Below, piece by piece: positions 1 through 9,633 of a stretch of 64,000 bases of DNA (positions are counted from its first letter, which is position 1; every line of letters begins with the position of its first letter). The stretch spans positions 101,548 through 165,547 of the forward strand of contig CAYYNQ010000048.1 in the NCBI GenBank assembly GCA_964473105.1, read 5' to 3'. A model generated the notes under the pieces. It was not told where the DNA came from and did no database searches. It was given only the letters and a program-made list of their open reading frames with translations. The translations under genes were made by a program, and so were the position numbers. This DNA comes from CAYYNQ01 sp964473105 (GTDB lineage: Bacteria; Sumerlaeota; Sumerlaeia; MVZB01).

Positions 1-2
1 GT

Positions 3-461
3 ATTCGACAGCTCAACCCGGTCGCCATCGTTATTTCACCCGGCCCCTGCAGCCCAGATGAAGCCGGCGTGTCGGTTGATGCCGTCCGGCAGTTGGGCGA
101 TGCCATCCCGATCCTCGGAGTCTGCTTGGGCCACCAAAGCATCGGTCAGGCCTACGGAGCCAAGGTTGACCGTGCCCCGGAAATCATGCACGGCAAAACA
201 TCCAGAATCCATCATGACGGCATGGGCGTCTTCAAGAATATCGATAATCCCTTCACGGCAACCCGGTATCACTCTCTCATTTTGAAGCGAGAAACCATCC
301 CTCCCTGCCTGCATGTCACTGGCTGGACGGAGGGGCCCCACCAGCTGGTCATGGGTATCCGGCATCGTGACCACCCTGTTCATGGGGTCCAGTTTCACCC
401 TGAATCAATTCTTACATCCGTCGGCAAGAAACTGCTGGCCAATTTCTTGGAAACCCTCTGA
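3..461 (+). CDS. Glutamine amidotransferase subunit, TrpG/PabA type (5' end outside window)
   Basis: This is the C-terminal part of a class I glutamine amidotransferase that hydrolyses glutamine to supply ammonia to anthranilate synthase or aminodeoxychorismate synthase. The open frame runs in from the window edge. Its first visible residues include the family motif SPGPCSPDEAG. The nucleophile elbow GVCLGHQ has its catalytic Cys at nt 123-125, and the HPES His/Glu of the triad lies near the C-terminus. The oxyanion-side motifs and the length fit TrpG/PabA rather than CarA or GuaA. A prenyltransferase gene follows after 15 nt, so the two are probably cotranscribed. The synthase partner is not visible here; a PabB-PabC fusion lies at 53.6 kb. 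TrpG and PabA cannot be told apart by eye, so no symbol is given. Confidence 0.9.
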   Translation: MRQLNPVAIVISPGPCSPDEAGVSVDAVRQLGDAIPILGVCLGHQSIGQAYGAKVDRAPEIMHGKTSRIHHDGMGVFKNIDNPFTATRYHSLILKRETIPPCLHVTGWTEGPHQLVMGIRHRDHPVHGVQFHPESILTSVGKKLLANFLETL

Positions 462-476
462 TTCAAGGGGGATCAA

Positions 477-1370
477 GTGGTGCTGCCCAGTCTAAGCCCC
501 TACCAGATCCTCAAAAGCATGCGACCGAGGCAATGGCCCAAGAACCTGCTACTGCTGGCAGGCCTGTTTTTTGCCCGCAAGTTCAACGATCCACAGTCCA
601 TTTACGCCGCACTCAGCGGATTCATCATATTTTGCGGCCTATCCGGATCGATTTACCTTTTCAATGATGTCCTTGACAGGGACAAAGACCGAAACCACCC
701 CCTCAAGAAATCACGCCCGGTTGCGTCAGGTGCCCTGTCACCTGGAATCGCGCTGGCCACCGCGGGGATCATAACAGGCGTATCCATGGCTTGGGGATTC
801 CAGATAAGTCCCTGGTTTGGATGGTGTTCGACGGCCTATACCCTGATGATGCTCGCTTATTCATTGAAACTGAAGCACGTCTTCTTGGTTGATACACTGA
901 TCATCGCAATGGGCTTCCTGATCCGAGCCGTCTCCGGAGTCATCGTTCTCAGGACACCATCCGCCCATGTTGAACTGACACCATGGTTCGTAATTTGTGT
1001 GTTGTTCCTGTCGCTATTGCTGGCATTCTGCAAACGACGTGCCGAAAGGGCATCTATCCTTGGTGAAGCCCTCAAAACACGGCCTGTTTTGGCCTACTAC
1101 TCAATACAACTGCTCGATATGATGATTGGTGTCAGCGCATCAGGAGCTATCCTCTCCTACACGCTATACGCGATGAGTTTCGCACGGCCATGGCTGGTGT
1201 TGTTAACCCTGATTTTCGTCCTTTTTGGAATCTTCAGGTATCTCCATCTTGTTTACGAAAGGGGACTGGGAGAAGCCCCGGAGATAATCCTGCTGACTGA
1301 CCGCTCCATCCTACTATGCCTGCTGCTCTGGGGAATATCACTGATATTCATATATATGCCGGGGGGCTGA
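477..1370 (+). CDS. UbiA-family prenyltransferase, decaprenyl-phosphate phosphoribosyltransferase-like
   Basis: Integral membrane protein of 297 residues with about eight hydrophobic segments. The N-terminal MRPRQWPKNLL and the first Asp-rich motif NDVLDRDKDR, followed by HPLKKSRPVASG, are typical of the UbiA branch that moves phosphoribose from PRPP onto polyprenyl phosphate (DPPR synthase). The second loop motif YSLKLKHVFLVD and the following IRAVSG also match. The start is a GTG at 477 preceded by an AGGGGG Shine-Dalgarno sequence. It lies 15 nt after the amidotransferase gene. The family assignment is firm. The acceptor lipid, and a role in envelope polysaccharide rather than quinone synthesis, are inferred from the DPPR-like motifs. 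Confidence 0.85.
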   Translation: MVLPSLSPYQILKSMRPRQWPKNLLLLAGLFFARKFNDPQSIYAALSGFIIFCGLSGSIYLFNDVLDRDKDRNHPLKKSRPVASGALSPGIALATAGIITGVSMAWGFQISPWFGWCSTAYTLMMLAYSLKLKHVFLVDTLIIAMGFLIRAVSGVIVLRTPSAHVELTPWFVICVLFLSLLLAFCKRRAERASILGEALKTRPVLAYYSIQLLDMMIGVSASGAILSYTLYAMSFARPWLVLLTLIFVLFGIFRYLHLVYERGLGEAPEIILLTDRSILLCLLLWGISLIFIYMPGG

Positions 1371-1860
1371 TGAAACCGGCCCGATTTTGACCGGCCAGAC
1401 AGAGATGCCAGCCACCCCGACAGCGGTTAAAATTATTCCTTAAAAAAGACATGTATAAAGTAATTGAATGCCTCTGGAATCATGCTATATATATGGTCTT
1501 GGAATCGTCTGGAATTGTTCTGCAGGGACATACTAGGAAAGGGCCACTGGCTGTCCTTTCAGATCCCCCCCCCCGAAGGGCAAGTCGGGTCGAAGGTGAT
1601 TTTATCTTGTAAAATTTGGTTCAATACCATCATACAAGGTAGCCCGTGTGTCACCGACCAGAAGTCTTCACCTGCGCTGGATTACGAATTCAAGCTCAAT
1701 AGTAGCAAGTGCAATATTCCCAATACGTGCCCATAACCCGGGTGGGTTTTTCGTTTTCTGTCCCGGCGTATTATTCCTTCATGTTATTCCGGCCACTAAA
1801 TATCGTATCACCCGACTCGTTCCGATTTGACCCGGAAAAGCCCGAATCCAAAGGTTGACC
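1371..1860. other. Intergenic region between prenyltransferase and 2-oxoacid oxidoreductase genes
   Basis: A 490-base gap. It holds a run of nine C residues near 1566-1574, an open frame on + (1464-1736, 90 codons) with no family resemblance and many Cys and Trp, and a small hairpin plus T-run just at the end of that frame. The purine-rich AAAGG at about 1850 is the ribosome binding site of the next gene. I see no tRNA or riboswitch. Confidence 0.5.
1735..1757 (+). terminator. Weak intrinsic terminator candidate
   Basis: AACCC and GGGTT can pair around a GGGT loop and are followed by TTTTTCGTTTT. The stem is only five pairs, so this is a weak candidate. It would separate the amidotransferase/prenyltransferase unit from the downstream oxidoreductase genes. 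Confidence 0.3.
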
Positions 1861-3690
1861 ATGTCTTGCGGCTCCACCGGCACCTCGACCGTAATGAACA
1901 GTCAAGAATGCAATGTCTCCGTTAACGATGTCGTACTATCGATCGCGACAGCAAACGGTACCGGAAGCCAGTCAGCAAACCTGATCCTGACCCGTTCCAT
2001 TTTCCAAATGGGTGTCCCGGTCAGCGCAAAGAATCTCTTCCCCTCAAACATTCAAGGGCTTCCGACCTGGTTCTCCATCCGTGCCAACCGCAATGGCTAC
2101 ACCGCCCGCCGCCCGGATGTCGATATTATGGTCTGCATGAACTCGCGCTCGGTCGAGGAGGACCTGAGAGGATTAAATCCCGGAGCGGTCGTCCTGATTC
2201 GGGACGACCTGATGGGACACGTAGCCCGGGACGACCTAAAGGTCATCCCCGCACCCTTCAGTTCGATGGTCAAGGAAGTCTGCCCGCTGGCCAAGATTCG
2301 AAAACTTGTCATGAACATGCTGTATGTCGGCGTGCTTGCATATTTTCTCAAACTCGACCTCGATGAAGTCAACCGGGCGATCGATAGGCAGTTTTCCGGA
2401 AAGAAGAGTGCCGCCGACCTGAACCGTTCTGCAATGAAAGCCGCGTGGAAGTGGGCCAACGAAAACGTGGACCTGCAATGTCCCCACCGCATTGAAAGGA
2501 TGGACGGGACCGACGACAAAATCCTAATCGAAGGGAACCAAGCCGCCGCGCTCGGGGCTGTCTGGGGAGGCATGACTCTGATGGCTTGGTATCCGATCAC
2601 ACCCAGCAGTTCGCTTGCGGAGGCAGCCATCGATTACCTTAAGACCTATCGACATGACCCGAAAACGGGCAAAGCAACATATGCGGTCGTTCAGGCCGAG
2701 GATGAACTGGCTGCATTCAGCATGGTGGTGGGGGGAGGCTGGGCTGGGGCTCGTTCTATGACCACTACAGCAGGGCCCGGGATATCACTTATGGCTGAAC
2801 TTGCTGGACTTTCATATTTTGCGGAAATTCCGACCGTCATTGTTGATGTCCAGAGAATGGGCCCGTCAACCGGGCTTCCGACCCGGACCTGCCAAGGTGA
2901 CATCCTGAAGGCTTATTATCTTTCCCACGGGGACTGCCGCCATATCTGCCTGATTCCCGGAAACGCCCGCGAATGTTTCGAGATGATGGCAGAGTCATTT
3001 AATCTGGCGGAGAGATTCCAGACTCTGGTCTTCATGCTCAGCGACCTAGACCTTGGCATGAACCTCTGGATGAGCCCGCGCTTCGATCCAGTCAAAAAAC
3101 CGATCGATCGCGGCAAGGTCCTAAGCGCAAGTGACCTTGAAAAGCTGGATGTTTTCAATCGGTATGAGGATATTGACGGTGATGGAATTCCCTATCGGAC
3201 ACTACCCGGCACACCACATCCATCGGCCGCCTATTTCACCCGTGGCACAGGCCATTCCACGGCTGCGATGTATTCGGAAAACCCAGAGGATTGGAAGGCG
3301 AACATGGACCGGCTCAATTGCAAGTTTGAAACGGCACGCAAAGAGCTTCCGGAGCCAATCTGTTTGACGCATGAAAACCCGCACATCGGAATCATCGCCT
3401 ATGGATCATCCGACCCGGCGGTCATCGAGGCCCTGGATGTCCTGAATCAGCAATATGATATTACCGCGGATTACATGCGGGTTCGGGCATTACCCGTCCA
3501 CCAGCATGTTTATGAATTCATCAGGAAACATGAGCGAGTTTTTCTCGTTGAACAAAATCGCGATTCGCAGTTGCATAGTATCATGTCCAGCGAGGAACCG
3601 AATCTCATGACAGACGTGTGTGCTATCCTACATTACGATGGCATGTCGATTGACGCCGCCACCATTGTCCGCCAGATTCTAGAAAGCTGA
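1861..3690 (+). CDS. korA: 2-oxoacid:acceptor oxidoreductase, fused gamma-alpha subunit
   Basis: 609 residues. The N-terminal ~190 residues form the gamma-type domain (GTGSQSANLILTRS nucleotide/CoA-type glycine motif). The rest is the alpha pyrimidine-binding domain with YPITPSSSLAEA, the QAEDELAA motif and the TTTAGPGISLMAE segment that are hallmarks of the KorA/PorA family. The enzyme oxidatively decarboxylates a 2-oxoacid (probably 2-oxoglutarate) with CoA and reduces ferredoxin in the cytoplasm. The ATG at 1861 is chosen because AAAGG lies 7 nt upstream; a TTG two codons earlier is less likely. The beta subunit gene follows 31 nt downstream. Substrate is by family resemblance only. The 4Fe-4S ferredoxin at 13.7 kb is a possible electron acceptor. 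Confidence 0.9.
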   Translation: MSCGSTGTSTVMNSQECNVSVNDVVLSIATANGTGSQSANLILTRSIFQMGVPVSAKNLFPSNIQGLPTWFSIRANRNGYTARRPDVDIMVCMNSRSVEEDLRGLNPGAVVLIRDDLMGHVARDDLKVIPAPFSSMVKEVCPLAKIRKLVMNMLYVGVLAYFLKLDLDEVNRAIDRQFSGKKSAADLNRSAMKAAWKWANENVDLQCPHRIERMDGTDDKILIEGNQAAALGAVWGGMTLMAWYPITPSSSLAEAAIDYLKTYRHDPKTGKATYAVVQAEDELAAFSMVVGGGWAGARSMTTTAGPGISLMAELAGLSYFAEIPTVIVDVQRMGPSTGLPTRTCQGDILKAYYLSHGDCRHICLIPGNARECFEMMAESFNLAERFQTLVFMLSDLDLGMNLWMSPRFDPVKKPIDRGKVLSASDLEKLDVFNRYEDIDGDGIPYRTLPGTPHPSAAYFTRGTGHSTAAMYSENPEDWKANMDRLNCKFETARKELPEPICLTHENPHIGIIAYGSSDPAVIEALDVLNQQYDITADYMRVRALPVHQHVYEFIRKHERVFLVEQNRDSQLHSIMSSEEPNLMTDVCAILHYDGMSIDAATIVRQILES

Positions 3691-3721
3691 CTCGATCACA
3701 AACCGCCGGGAATTGATTCGA

Positions 3722-4768
3722 ATGACAAACCCCTCCACCACTAAAGCCGCACCCAAGCTCAACCGTCTTGGCCGATCTAAGGCCGATTACAAGGGTAGAC
3801 CCTCTACACTTTGTAAAGGCTGCGGTCATGATTCGATCACGAGCCAGCTAATCCAGGCCTTCTGGGAGGCGGATATTGACCCTTGGCAGGTCGCCAAAAT
3901 GAGCGGAATCGGTTGCTCCAGTAAAACAACCGCCTATTTCCTCGATGAATCACATGGATTCAACAGTGTTCACGGACGGATGGCACCAATATCCACAGGA
4001 GCTTACCTCGCCAACCATAATTTGGTCTATATCGGCGTGAGCGGAGACGGCGACAGCGCATCGATAGGGCTGGGAAATTTCCTGCACATGGTACGACGGC
4101 ATGTCCCGATGATCTATATCATCGAGAACAACGGTGTTTACGGCCTCACCAAAGGCCAGTTCTCTGCAACCGCTGACAAGGGATCACTCAGCAAGGGAGG
4201 CGTCATCAATCAAAGTGAACCCATTGATTGCTGTGCTCTGGCTATCCAAATGGGATGCGAATACGTCGCCCGTACGTTTTCAGGAGACTTCAAACAACTT
4301 GGCCCACTGATCAAGGGAGCCCTCAGCCATACCGGAACCGCGTTGATCGATATCGTCTCACCCTGTATTACATTCAATAACCATGAAGGCTCGACAAAAA
4401 GCCTGGCTTATGCCAAGTCCCATGAGGAGCAACTGCATGAGATCGGGTTCGTCCCCCAACATGAACCCATCACCGCAGATTATGATGCAGGTGAGATCAT
4501 CAAGATCGACCTGCCCGACGGGTCATCAATTCTATTGAAAAAACTGGACAGGAACCACAATCCCGCAAACAAGCTTAAGGCCCTAAACCTACTGATGGAA
4601 GCGTCTGAAAGCCAGTTATTCCTAACCGGCCTGATTTATTGTCGATCCGATACAAATCCCATCGAGGACCAGTTAAATCTGGTCGATGAATCCTTGGCTA
4701 CGCTACCTGAATCCATGCTCCGTCCCCCACCTGAAAAGCTGAGGGAGGTCATGGATTCCCTGTCCTGA
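3722..4768 (+). CDS. korB: 2-oxoacid:acceptor oxidoreductase, TPP-binding beta subunit
   Basis: 348 residues. TPP/Mg-binding is shown by GVSGDGDSASIG and the downstream ENNGVYGLTKGQ segment, and the CKGCGH and SGIGCSSKT motifs are characteristic of KorB-type beta subunits. There is no extra 4Fe-4S ferredoxin domain. It is the partner of the gene just upstream and completes the heterodimer. The ATG at 3722 is preferred; a TTG at 3713 in the same frame is also possible and the Shine-Dalgarno sequence is weak for both. The next gene is convergent, and an imperfect inverted repeat CCTCTGA/TCAGAGG (4773-4779, 4834-4840) lies just beyond the stop, but with no T-run. Confidence 0.9.
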   Translation: MTNPSTTKAAPKLNRLGRSKADYKGRPSTLCKGCGHDSITSQLIQAFWEADIDPWQVAKMSGIGCSSKTTAYFLDESHGFNSVHGRMAPISTGAYLANHNLVYIGVSGDGDSASIGLGNFLHMVRRHVPMIYIIENNGVYGLTKGQFSATADKGSLSKGGVINQSEPIDCCALAIQMGCEYVARTFSGDFKQLGPLIKGALSHTGTALIDIVSPCITFNNHEGSTKSLAYAKSHEEQLHEIGFVPQHEPITADYDAGEIIKIDLPDGSSILLKKLDRNHNPANKLKALNLLMEASESQLFLTGLIYCRSDTNPIEDQLNLVDESLATLPESMLRPPPEKLREVMDSLS

Positions 4769-4921
4769 ACGACCTCTGATGAATCCCGCGGAGACCTAAT
4801 TAGTTCCCCTTATCAATCGGGCAGAGAGAGCCTTCAGAGGATCTGAACCGTCTTAGCATTTAAACCCGTTACACAGCATACCAAGTAAGGGGCTGCCTTT
4901 TACTGAAGTCTGTAGAAGGGA

Positions 4922-6175
4922 TCAGACATTTTCCAGATCCGGCTGGATCTTTAGCACACCGAACCCATGACGGATCAACCTCCAACGGATAAATATCGCG
5001 CCAATCGTCGCACAACCCATGATGAAGGCCGCAATCCAAAAGGGCCAGTTGGGCCCCAAAAGATCGTAAAATATCCCGCCACCGAGAATCGGGCCCAACA
5101 ACCGCGCCAGGGCGGAACCGGACTGGCTGGTTCCCAGCACGTTTCCCTGTTCATGCTCACCCGCACATCTCGATATCAGTGACATCAGACAGGGCGACGC
5201 CATCCCGTGCCCGACCGAAAGCACTGCAAGCGGCAGGTAAATCCACCCCGGATGGGCACAAGCCGGTAATATGGCCAAGCCTAGGCAAAGTACGGCCGAA
5301 CCGACAATCATCCAGATTTGCTCCGGAATGAACTTCACCGCCTTGCGGACGACATAGCCTCCCACAAACGCAATCACCAGCCCGATAAAAATCATAAGCT
5401 TATAAATACCTGTGTTGCTGTGTCCCATCACCTGTTGCGCAAAAATTGAGAACACGCTCTCCATCATTGCAAAGGCAAACGTAATCACGAAGAAAAGCAG
5501 GATCAGCGGCCCGATCGCCGGGTGACGTAATATTTCAAGCATCTCCGATAGCGAAGCAAACCGGCGAGTCTGTATCCGTCCCAACTTCTCCCTCGGCAAT
5601 GATTCCGGCAAACGAAAATAAGCCGCAAGCAGGTTTAGTCCACAGATCACAGTCCCTAGAATCCCAGGGCCGACATGGGCATAGTCTGCAGGCCTGGCTG
5701 ATTCCCAAGCCCCAGACGACAACGCTCCCAACACCGGGCCAAGGGCGAAACCCAAACCAAAGGCCATGCCAATCAGCCCCATTCCCGCTGCGCGGTCCTT
5801 TTCCGGAGTGACGTCGGCAATATAAGCCTGAGCTGCGGTGATATTACCCCCACAAATCCCCGCTAGAACACGAGAAAACAACAGGAGCGGGAAACTTGTT
5901 GAGATCGTAAGGAGTAAATAGGAGAGCGTTGATCCTGCAAGGCTGAGTAGAATGATCGGCCGTCGACCACGTCGATCGGACAACCGACCCCAAAACGGCG
6001 CAAACAGCATCTGCATCAGCGAGTAGGATCCCATCAACAGCGCCATTGCGATACCGGGATGCTCAGGCCAGAATACCGAACCGGTCGGACCCAGAATTGG
6101 GATGATAAGCCCGAAACCGATCAGGTCGATCAGCACGGTGAAAAAAACGATTTTTTTATCCGCTGTTCTATTCAT
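4922..6175 (-). CDS. MFS drug/metabolite exporter, TetA-like
   Basis: About 417 residues with twelve predicted membrane segments in two halves. Motif A is clear after TM2 (GRLSDRRGRRPIILLS), and the N-terminal LIDLIGFGLIIPILG and the motif C-like GFALGPVLGALSSG in TM5 are those of the DHA1/TetA proton antiporters. It should export a small molecule from the cytoplasm; the substrate cannot be read from sequence. ATG 6175 and GTG 6181 are both possible starts, with only weak Shine-Dalgarno sequences. It is divergent from the histidine kinase operon, so the two may share a control region. Confidence 0.85.
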   Translation of the reverse strand: MNRTADKKIVFFTVLIDLIGFGLIIPILGPTGSVFWPEHPGIAMALLMGSYSLMQMLFAPFWGRLSDRRGRRPIILLSLAGSTLSYLLLTISTSFPLLLFSRVLAGICGGNITAAQAYIADVTPEKDRAAGMGLIGMAFGLGFALGPVLGALSSGAWESARPADYAHVGPGILGTVICGLNLLAAYFRLPESLPREKLGRIQTRRFASLSEMLEILRHPAIGPLILLFFVITFAFAMMESVFSIFAQQVMGHSNTGIYKLMIFIGLVIAFVGGYVVRKAVKFIPEQIWMIVGSAVLCLGLAILPACAHPGWIYLPLAVLSVGHGMASPCLMSLISRCAGEHEQGNVLGTSQSGSALARLLGPILGGGIFYDLLGPNWPFWIAAFIMGCATIGAIFIRWRLIRHGFGVLKIQPDLENV

Positions 6176-6181
6176 TGCCAC

Positions 6182-6548
6182 TCACATTCCGTGATCGTAA
6201 TCGCAATCGTCAGCGTAATCGAGGCCGAAATTACAGCCGGCCGAGATAAAAGCCCTCAGGGTTCAATTTTAAGCAAAGATCCCTCCAGATTCCCAATTTC
6301 CCATGAATGTAATAAGCCTATCCGCTGGATCCATTGTCTTGATGATGGGTGTCAAACCCGATGACTCGCGGTTATCGATATATACCCCTCTCATCCATAT
6401 TTTTAGGCCTTAACGATGACCTTATATGAAATCAAGCTATAGAAATCTTTGCCTAGATGGAATAGAGGTTGCATATGATATCATGCAGTGATGGTTAACG
6501 GCTAAAGTCGTATAAAAATGTTCCATACAGTGCTTTTTTGTTCCTGTT
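6182..6548. other. Divergent control region between exporter and two-component operon
   Basis: Contains a hexanucleotide-like tract (6193-6222: GATCGT, AATCGC, AATCGT, CAGCGT, AATCGA), a perfect 10-bp palindrome ATGATATCAT at 6475-6484 that could be an operator, and a TATAAA box near 6510. No convincing gene is seen. Open frames on either strand here are short and lack family resemblance. Confidence 0.4.
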
Positions 6549-6578
6549 TTGAACAAGATTCCATATAAATGTCCAAAT

Positions 6579-8123
6579 ATGAACATCTTTAAATTGCATC
6601 GATCCATAGGCTTCTGGGCGGTAATGTTGTTGCTTCTGGCACTTGCGCTGCAATACACAGGAGGATTATACATTATTGAACTAACTAGATTTGCGAAAGA
6701 AAAAGGCTTAGAGAACCACATGGCCGATCTGGGGCGTCTGGCTTCCACCGTCCTGAACCAAACAGTGGATGATCTTCACGCTTTGGCGCAGGAGTCAACT
6801 TGGGCAGAAAACCCCGATTTATTCGTGTCCGATTCACCTCCAGATCCTGACACGGAAACCTATCTGGCTGGCTTGGATTCATCCATTAGTTCTGTTGTCA
6901 TCGAATTCGCTGAACGCTCCCGACTTTCCTCGATTGTCATCCTCGATCGCTCGGGAATGATTCTTTTTCATACCGATGATCCCGACCAGATCCTCGAGTT
7001 TTGGCCTTACGACCAGCCCTGGGTCAAACTCGCGCTGGACGGACAAACTTCCTCGCCCCCGGCCTATCCTGTCGATAATCTGATGTTCAAACGCTTCTAC
7101 ATACCGATGAAGATGATACCCAATGTTTTACCGGGGGATTTATCCACCTCGTCGAGCAATCTGGAAGACAAACCACCCGGGTCGGAGGATGTCAATGCCC
7201 TGATCTGCCTGGTTGCAGGTCGTGATTACCTCGGCGAGATTAAGCATCTGACCCGTAGCGTCCACCGTACGGCATTTATCCTGACACTGCTTCTCGCGCT
7301 GATTGGATATTTAATCTACCGTATCATGCAGCAGCAGCGAAAGGTCGAAAGGCAGGCTTCAGAAGCCGACCGCTTGGCAAGCCTAGGCACACTTGCCGCA
7401 GGCTTTGCACACGAACTACGTAATCCGCTCGGTATTATCCGAGCCTTCATCGAAGATCTTGAACACAGTCTAAGGAACCACCAAAAACCCGAGGGCAGTA
7501 TTGATCTCTGCGGGGACATCATCGAGGAAACCGACCGGATGAATCACTTGATCAGCCAATTCCTCGAATATTCGCACGACAACCGCCGTGGCAGCAATGC
7601 TTGTGTTCTAGAGTCGATTCGCAGCGTCAGGGTGATTCTATCTCCCACAGCCGAGAAAAAGGGTGTCCAGATCGACATCCAATGTCACATCCCCAATGAA
7701 ACACCGCAGGATTGCAGGGCTTCTATCAATCCTGATTCCCTGAAACAGGTCATATTGAACCTGTTAATGAATGCGATTGAGATGTCCGGTCGCGAAACTA
7801 GAATCCTCTGTAACATCGGCGCGACAACCCGGCAGGTGACTATTGCAATACGTGATGAAGGTCCCGGCATCCCTCCCGGTAATGCCAAGCATATTTTTGA
7901 ACCCTTCTATAGTACACGACCCGGAGGATCGGGCCTAGGTCTAGCCGTCTGCCGCCGGATTGTCCAGGATTATGGCGGCACGCTTAATCTGGATACTTCG
8001 TACAAGCTCGGGGCCCTATTCGTTATCCGCCTGCCGAGGACAAAAGGACGGGCGGACCCATCAGACAAGCAAGAAGTCATTGGAATAAATTTTGACAACA
8101 CCCAACAGGAAAGGGACGAATGA
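6579..8123 (+). CDS. Membrane sensor histidine kinase
   Basis: 514 residues from the ATG at 6579 (a TTG at 6549 would add ten). TM1 spans about residues 10-30, an extracytoplasmic sensor region of about 200 residues follows, and TM2 is near 238-258. The HisKA H-box is LAAGFAHELRNPLG, with the phospho-acceptor at His278. The HATPase domain shows DEGPGIPPG, FEPFYSTRPGGSGLGLA and the terminal GG of the G2 box. Architecture and H-box match NtrB/ZraS-type kinases that work with sigma-54 regulators. The regulator gene follows 67 nt downstream. The signal it senses is unknown, though the adjacent exported protein hints at an envelope signal. Confidence 0.92.
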   Translation: MNIFKLHRSIGFWAVMLLLLALALQYTGGLYIIELTRFAKEKGLENHMADLGRLASTVLNQTVDDLHALAQESTWAENPDLFVSDSPPDPDTETYLAGLDSSISSVVIEFAERSRLSSIVILDRSGMILFHTDDPDQILEFWPYDQPWVKLALDGQTSSPPAYPVDNLMFKRFYIPMKMIPNVLPGDLSTSSSNLEDKPPGSEDVNALICLVAGRDYLGEIKHLTRSVHRTAFILTLLLALIGYLIYRIMQQQRKVERQASEADRLASLGTLAAGFAHELRNPLGIIRAFIEDLEHSLRNHQKPEGSIDLCGDIIEETDRMNHLISQFLEYSHDNRRGSNACVLESIRSVRVILSPTAEKKGVQIDIQCHIPNETPQDCRASINPDSLKQVILNLLMNAIEMSGRETRILCNIGATTRQVTIAIRDEGPGIPPGNAKHIFEPFYSTRPGGSGLGLAVCRRIVQDYGGTLNLDTSYKLGALFVIRLPRTKGRADPSDKQEVIGINFDNTQQERDE

Positions 8124-8190
8124 AGTCTGGTCAATCCAGAACCGGAAACAATTGAGAGATCGAAATAAGGTTAACCAAGGAGCCCATGCC

Positions 8191-9633
8191 ATGACGACGG
8201 CATTAAAAATCCTGATACTTGACGACGAACCCAAGATGGGAAGAATCCTGTCACGGATCCTTAAACGTGAGGGACATGATGTCTCAGCCTCCAGTGATCC
8301 AAACGAGATACTCGGGAAGATCCATGACTCTCCGGTGGACCTGGCAATCACGGACCTTAAAATGCCGGGAATGGACGGACTTGAATTCATGAGGCAGGCA
8401 CGCAAAATACAGCCGAATCTGGACGTAATTATGATGACCGCCTTTGCAACGGCGGAAACCGCGGTAGAGACCATGAAAGAAGGAGCTTTCGATTATCTCA
8501 TCAAGCCCTTCCCCAACGAAGAGATGATAATGGTCGTTTCTCGCGTTGCTGAACGCCGCAGGTTGCGTGATGAAAACAGGCGCCTCAAGGAAAGGCTATC
8601 GGACCGATTCAATCATGAACAGATCATATCGGTCAGTCATAACATGCGTGAGGTCATGAAACGGGTGGGCAAGGTTTCCGTCAGCGAAGTATCTGTGTTA
8701 TTGAGGGGTGAAAGTGGGACCGGCAAAGAGATCCTTGCAACCGCTATCCATGAAAACAGCTCGCGCTCGGAGAATGTTTTAATCCGAATCAACTGCGGCG
8801 CCCTCCCCGAATCGCTACTCGAGAGCGAGTTGTTTGGCCATATCAAGGGAGCCTTCACCGGCGCTGTCGAGACGCGTAAAGGCCTTTTCGAGGAGGCCCA
8901 TGGGGGATCCATCTTCCTGGACGAAATCGGTGAAATCAGCCCTGCGTTGCAGGTCAAGCTACTACGGGTGCTGCAGTCGGGCGAATTCCAGCGCGTGGGA
9001 GATACCCAAACCCTCCATGCCGATGTTCGAATTATCGCGGCCACCCACCGCGACCTGGAAAAGATGATCCAGCAAGGCGAGTTTCGCAGTGATCTCTATT
9101 ATCGCCTGAACGTTGTCCCGATCATGATCCCTCCACTGCGGGATCGACCCGAGGATATTCCGGCACTGATTGACCATTTTCTTATGCGGATCCGCGAAAA
9201 CAGCAACAAGACCATTCAACTGGCAAGAACGGCCTTTGACCGCTTGACTGCCTATGACTGGCCCGGAAATATCCGTGAACTCGAGAATGCAATCCAACAT
9301 GCCCGGGTTATGTGCGAAGAGGATATAATCCAAGTCACGGATCTACCCGTTGTGATCCAGATTACACTCCCTGACCCCCTTGGGAACCAAAAGCCAGGAG
9401 AGAATTCCCACCACATTGACAACCAGTTAACATTGGATGAAATCGAGAAAAAGGCATTGATCGATGCACTCAATGCGGTGAATTATAATCATACACGTGC
9501 CGCACAAAGACTGGGTATCACCCGCCGAATGCTGGGTTCCCGACTAGACAAATACAATTTACCCAGAAAAATAACGGATCGCGTGGTGGAGTCCATATCT
9601 ATTCCCGATTCTCGCCTTAAAGATAAATCATGA
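8191..9633 (+). CDS. NtrC-family sigma-54-dependent response regulator
   Basis: 480 residues. The receiver domain (1-115) has the acidic pair in LILDDEP, the phospho-acceptor Asp55 in TDLKMPGMDG and the conserved Lys in LIKPF. The AAA+ domain has Walker A GESGTGKE, the sigma-54 contact loop GAFTGA, Walker B GGSIFLDEIGEIS and the WPGNIRELENAI sensor region. A Fis-type helix-turn-helix follows (NHTRAAQRLGITRRMLGSRL). The ATG at 8191 is chosen because AAGGAG lies 8 nt upstream; an upstream in-frame ATG would begin inside the kinase gene. It should activate sigma-54 promoters when phosphorylated by the neighbouring kinase. I found no clear -24/-12 element nearby. Confidence 0.95.
   Translation: MTTALKILILDDEPKMGRILSRILKREGHDVSASSDPNEILGKIHDSPVDLAITDLKMPGMDGLEFMRQARKIQPNLDVIMMTAFATAETAVETMKEGAFDYLIKPFPNEEMIMVVSRVAERRRLRDENRRLKERLSDRFNHEQIISVSHNMREVMKRVGKVSVSEVSVLLRGESGTGKEILATAIHENSSRSENVLIRINCGALPESLLESELFGHIKGAFTGAVETRKGLFEEAHGGSIFLDEIGEISPALQVKLLRVLQSGEFQRVGDTQTLHADVRIIAATHRDLEKMIQQGEFRSDLYYRLNVVPIMIPPLRDRPEDIPALIDHFLMRIRENSNKTIQLARTAFDRLTAYDWPGNIRELENAIQHARVMCEEDIIQVTDLPVVIQITLPDPLGNQKPGENSHHIDNQLTLDEIEKKALIDALNAVNYNHTRAAQRLGITRRMLGSRLDKYNLPRKITDRVVESISIPDSRLKDKS

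Noticed and set aside
1464..1736. 90-codon plus frame in the first intergenic gap
   Set aside because: Cys/Trp-rich without a start signal, and it includes a poly-C run; mentioned only in the gap description.
3708..3725. GATTCGAAT, tRNA T-loop-like
   Set aside because: Stem bases do not pair; it is the leader of the korB-type gene.
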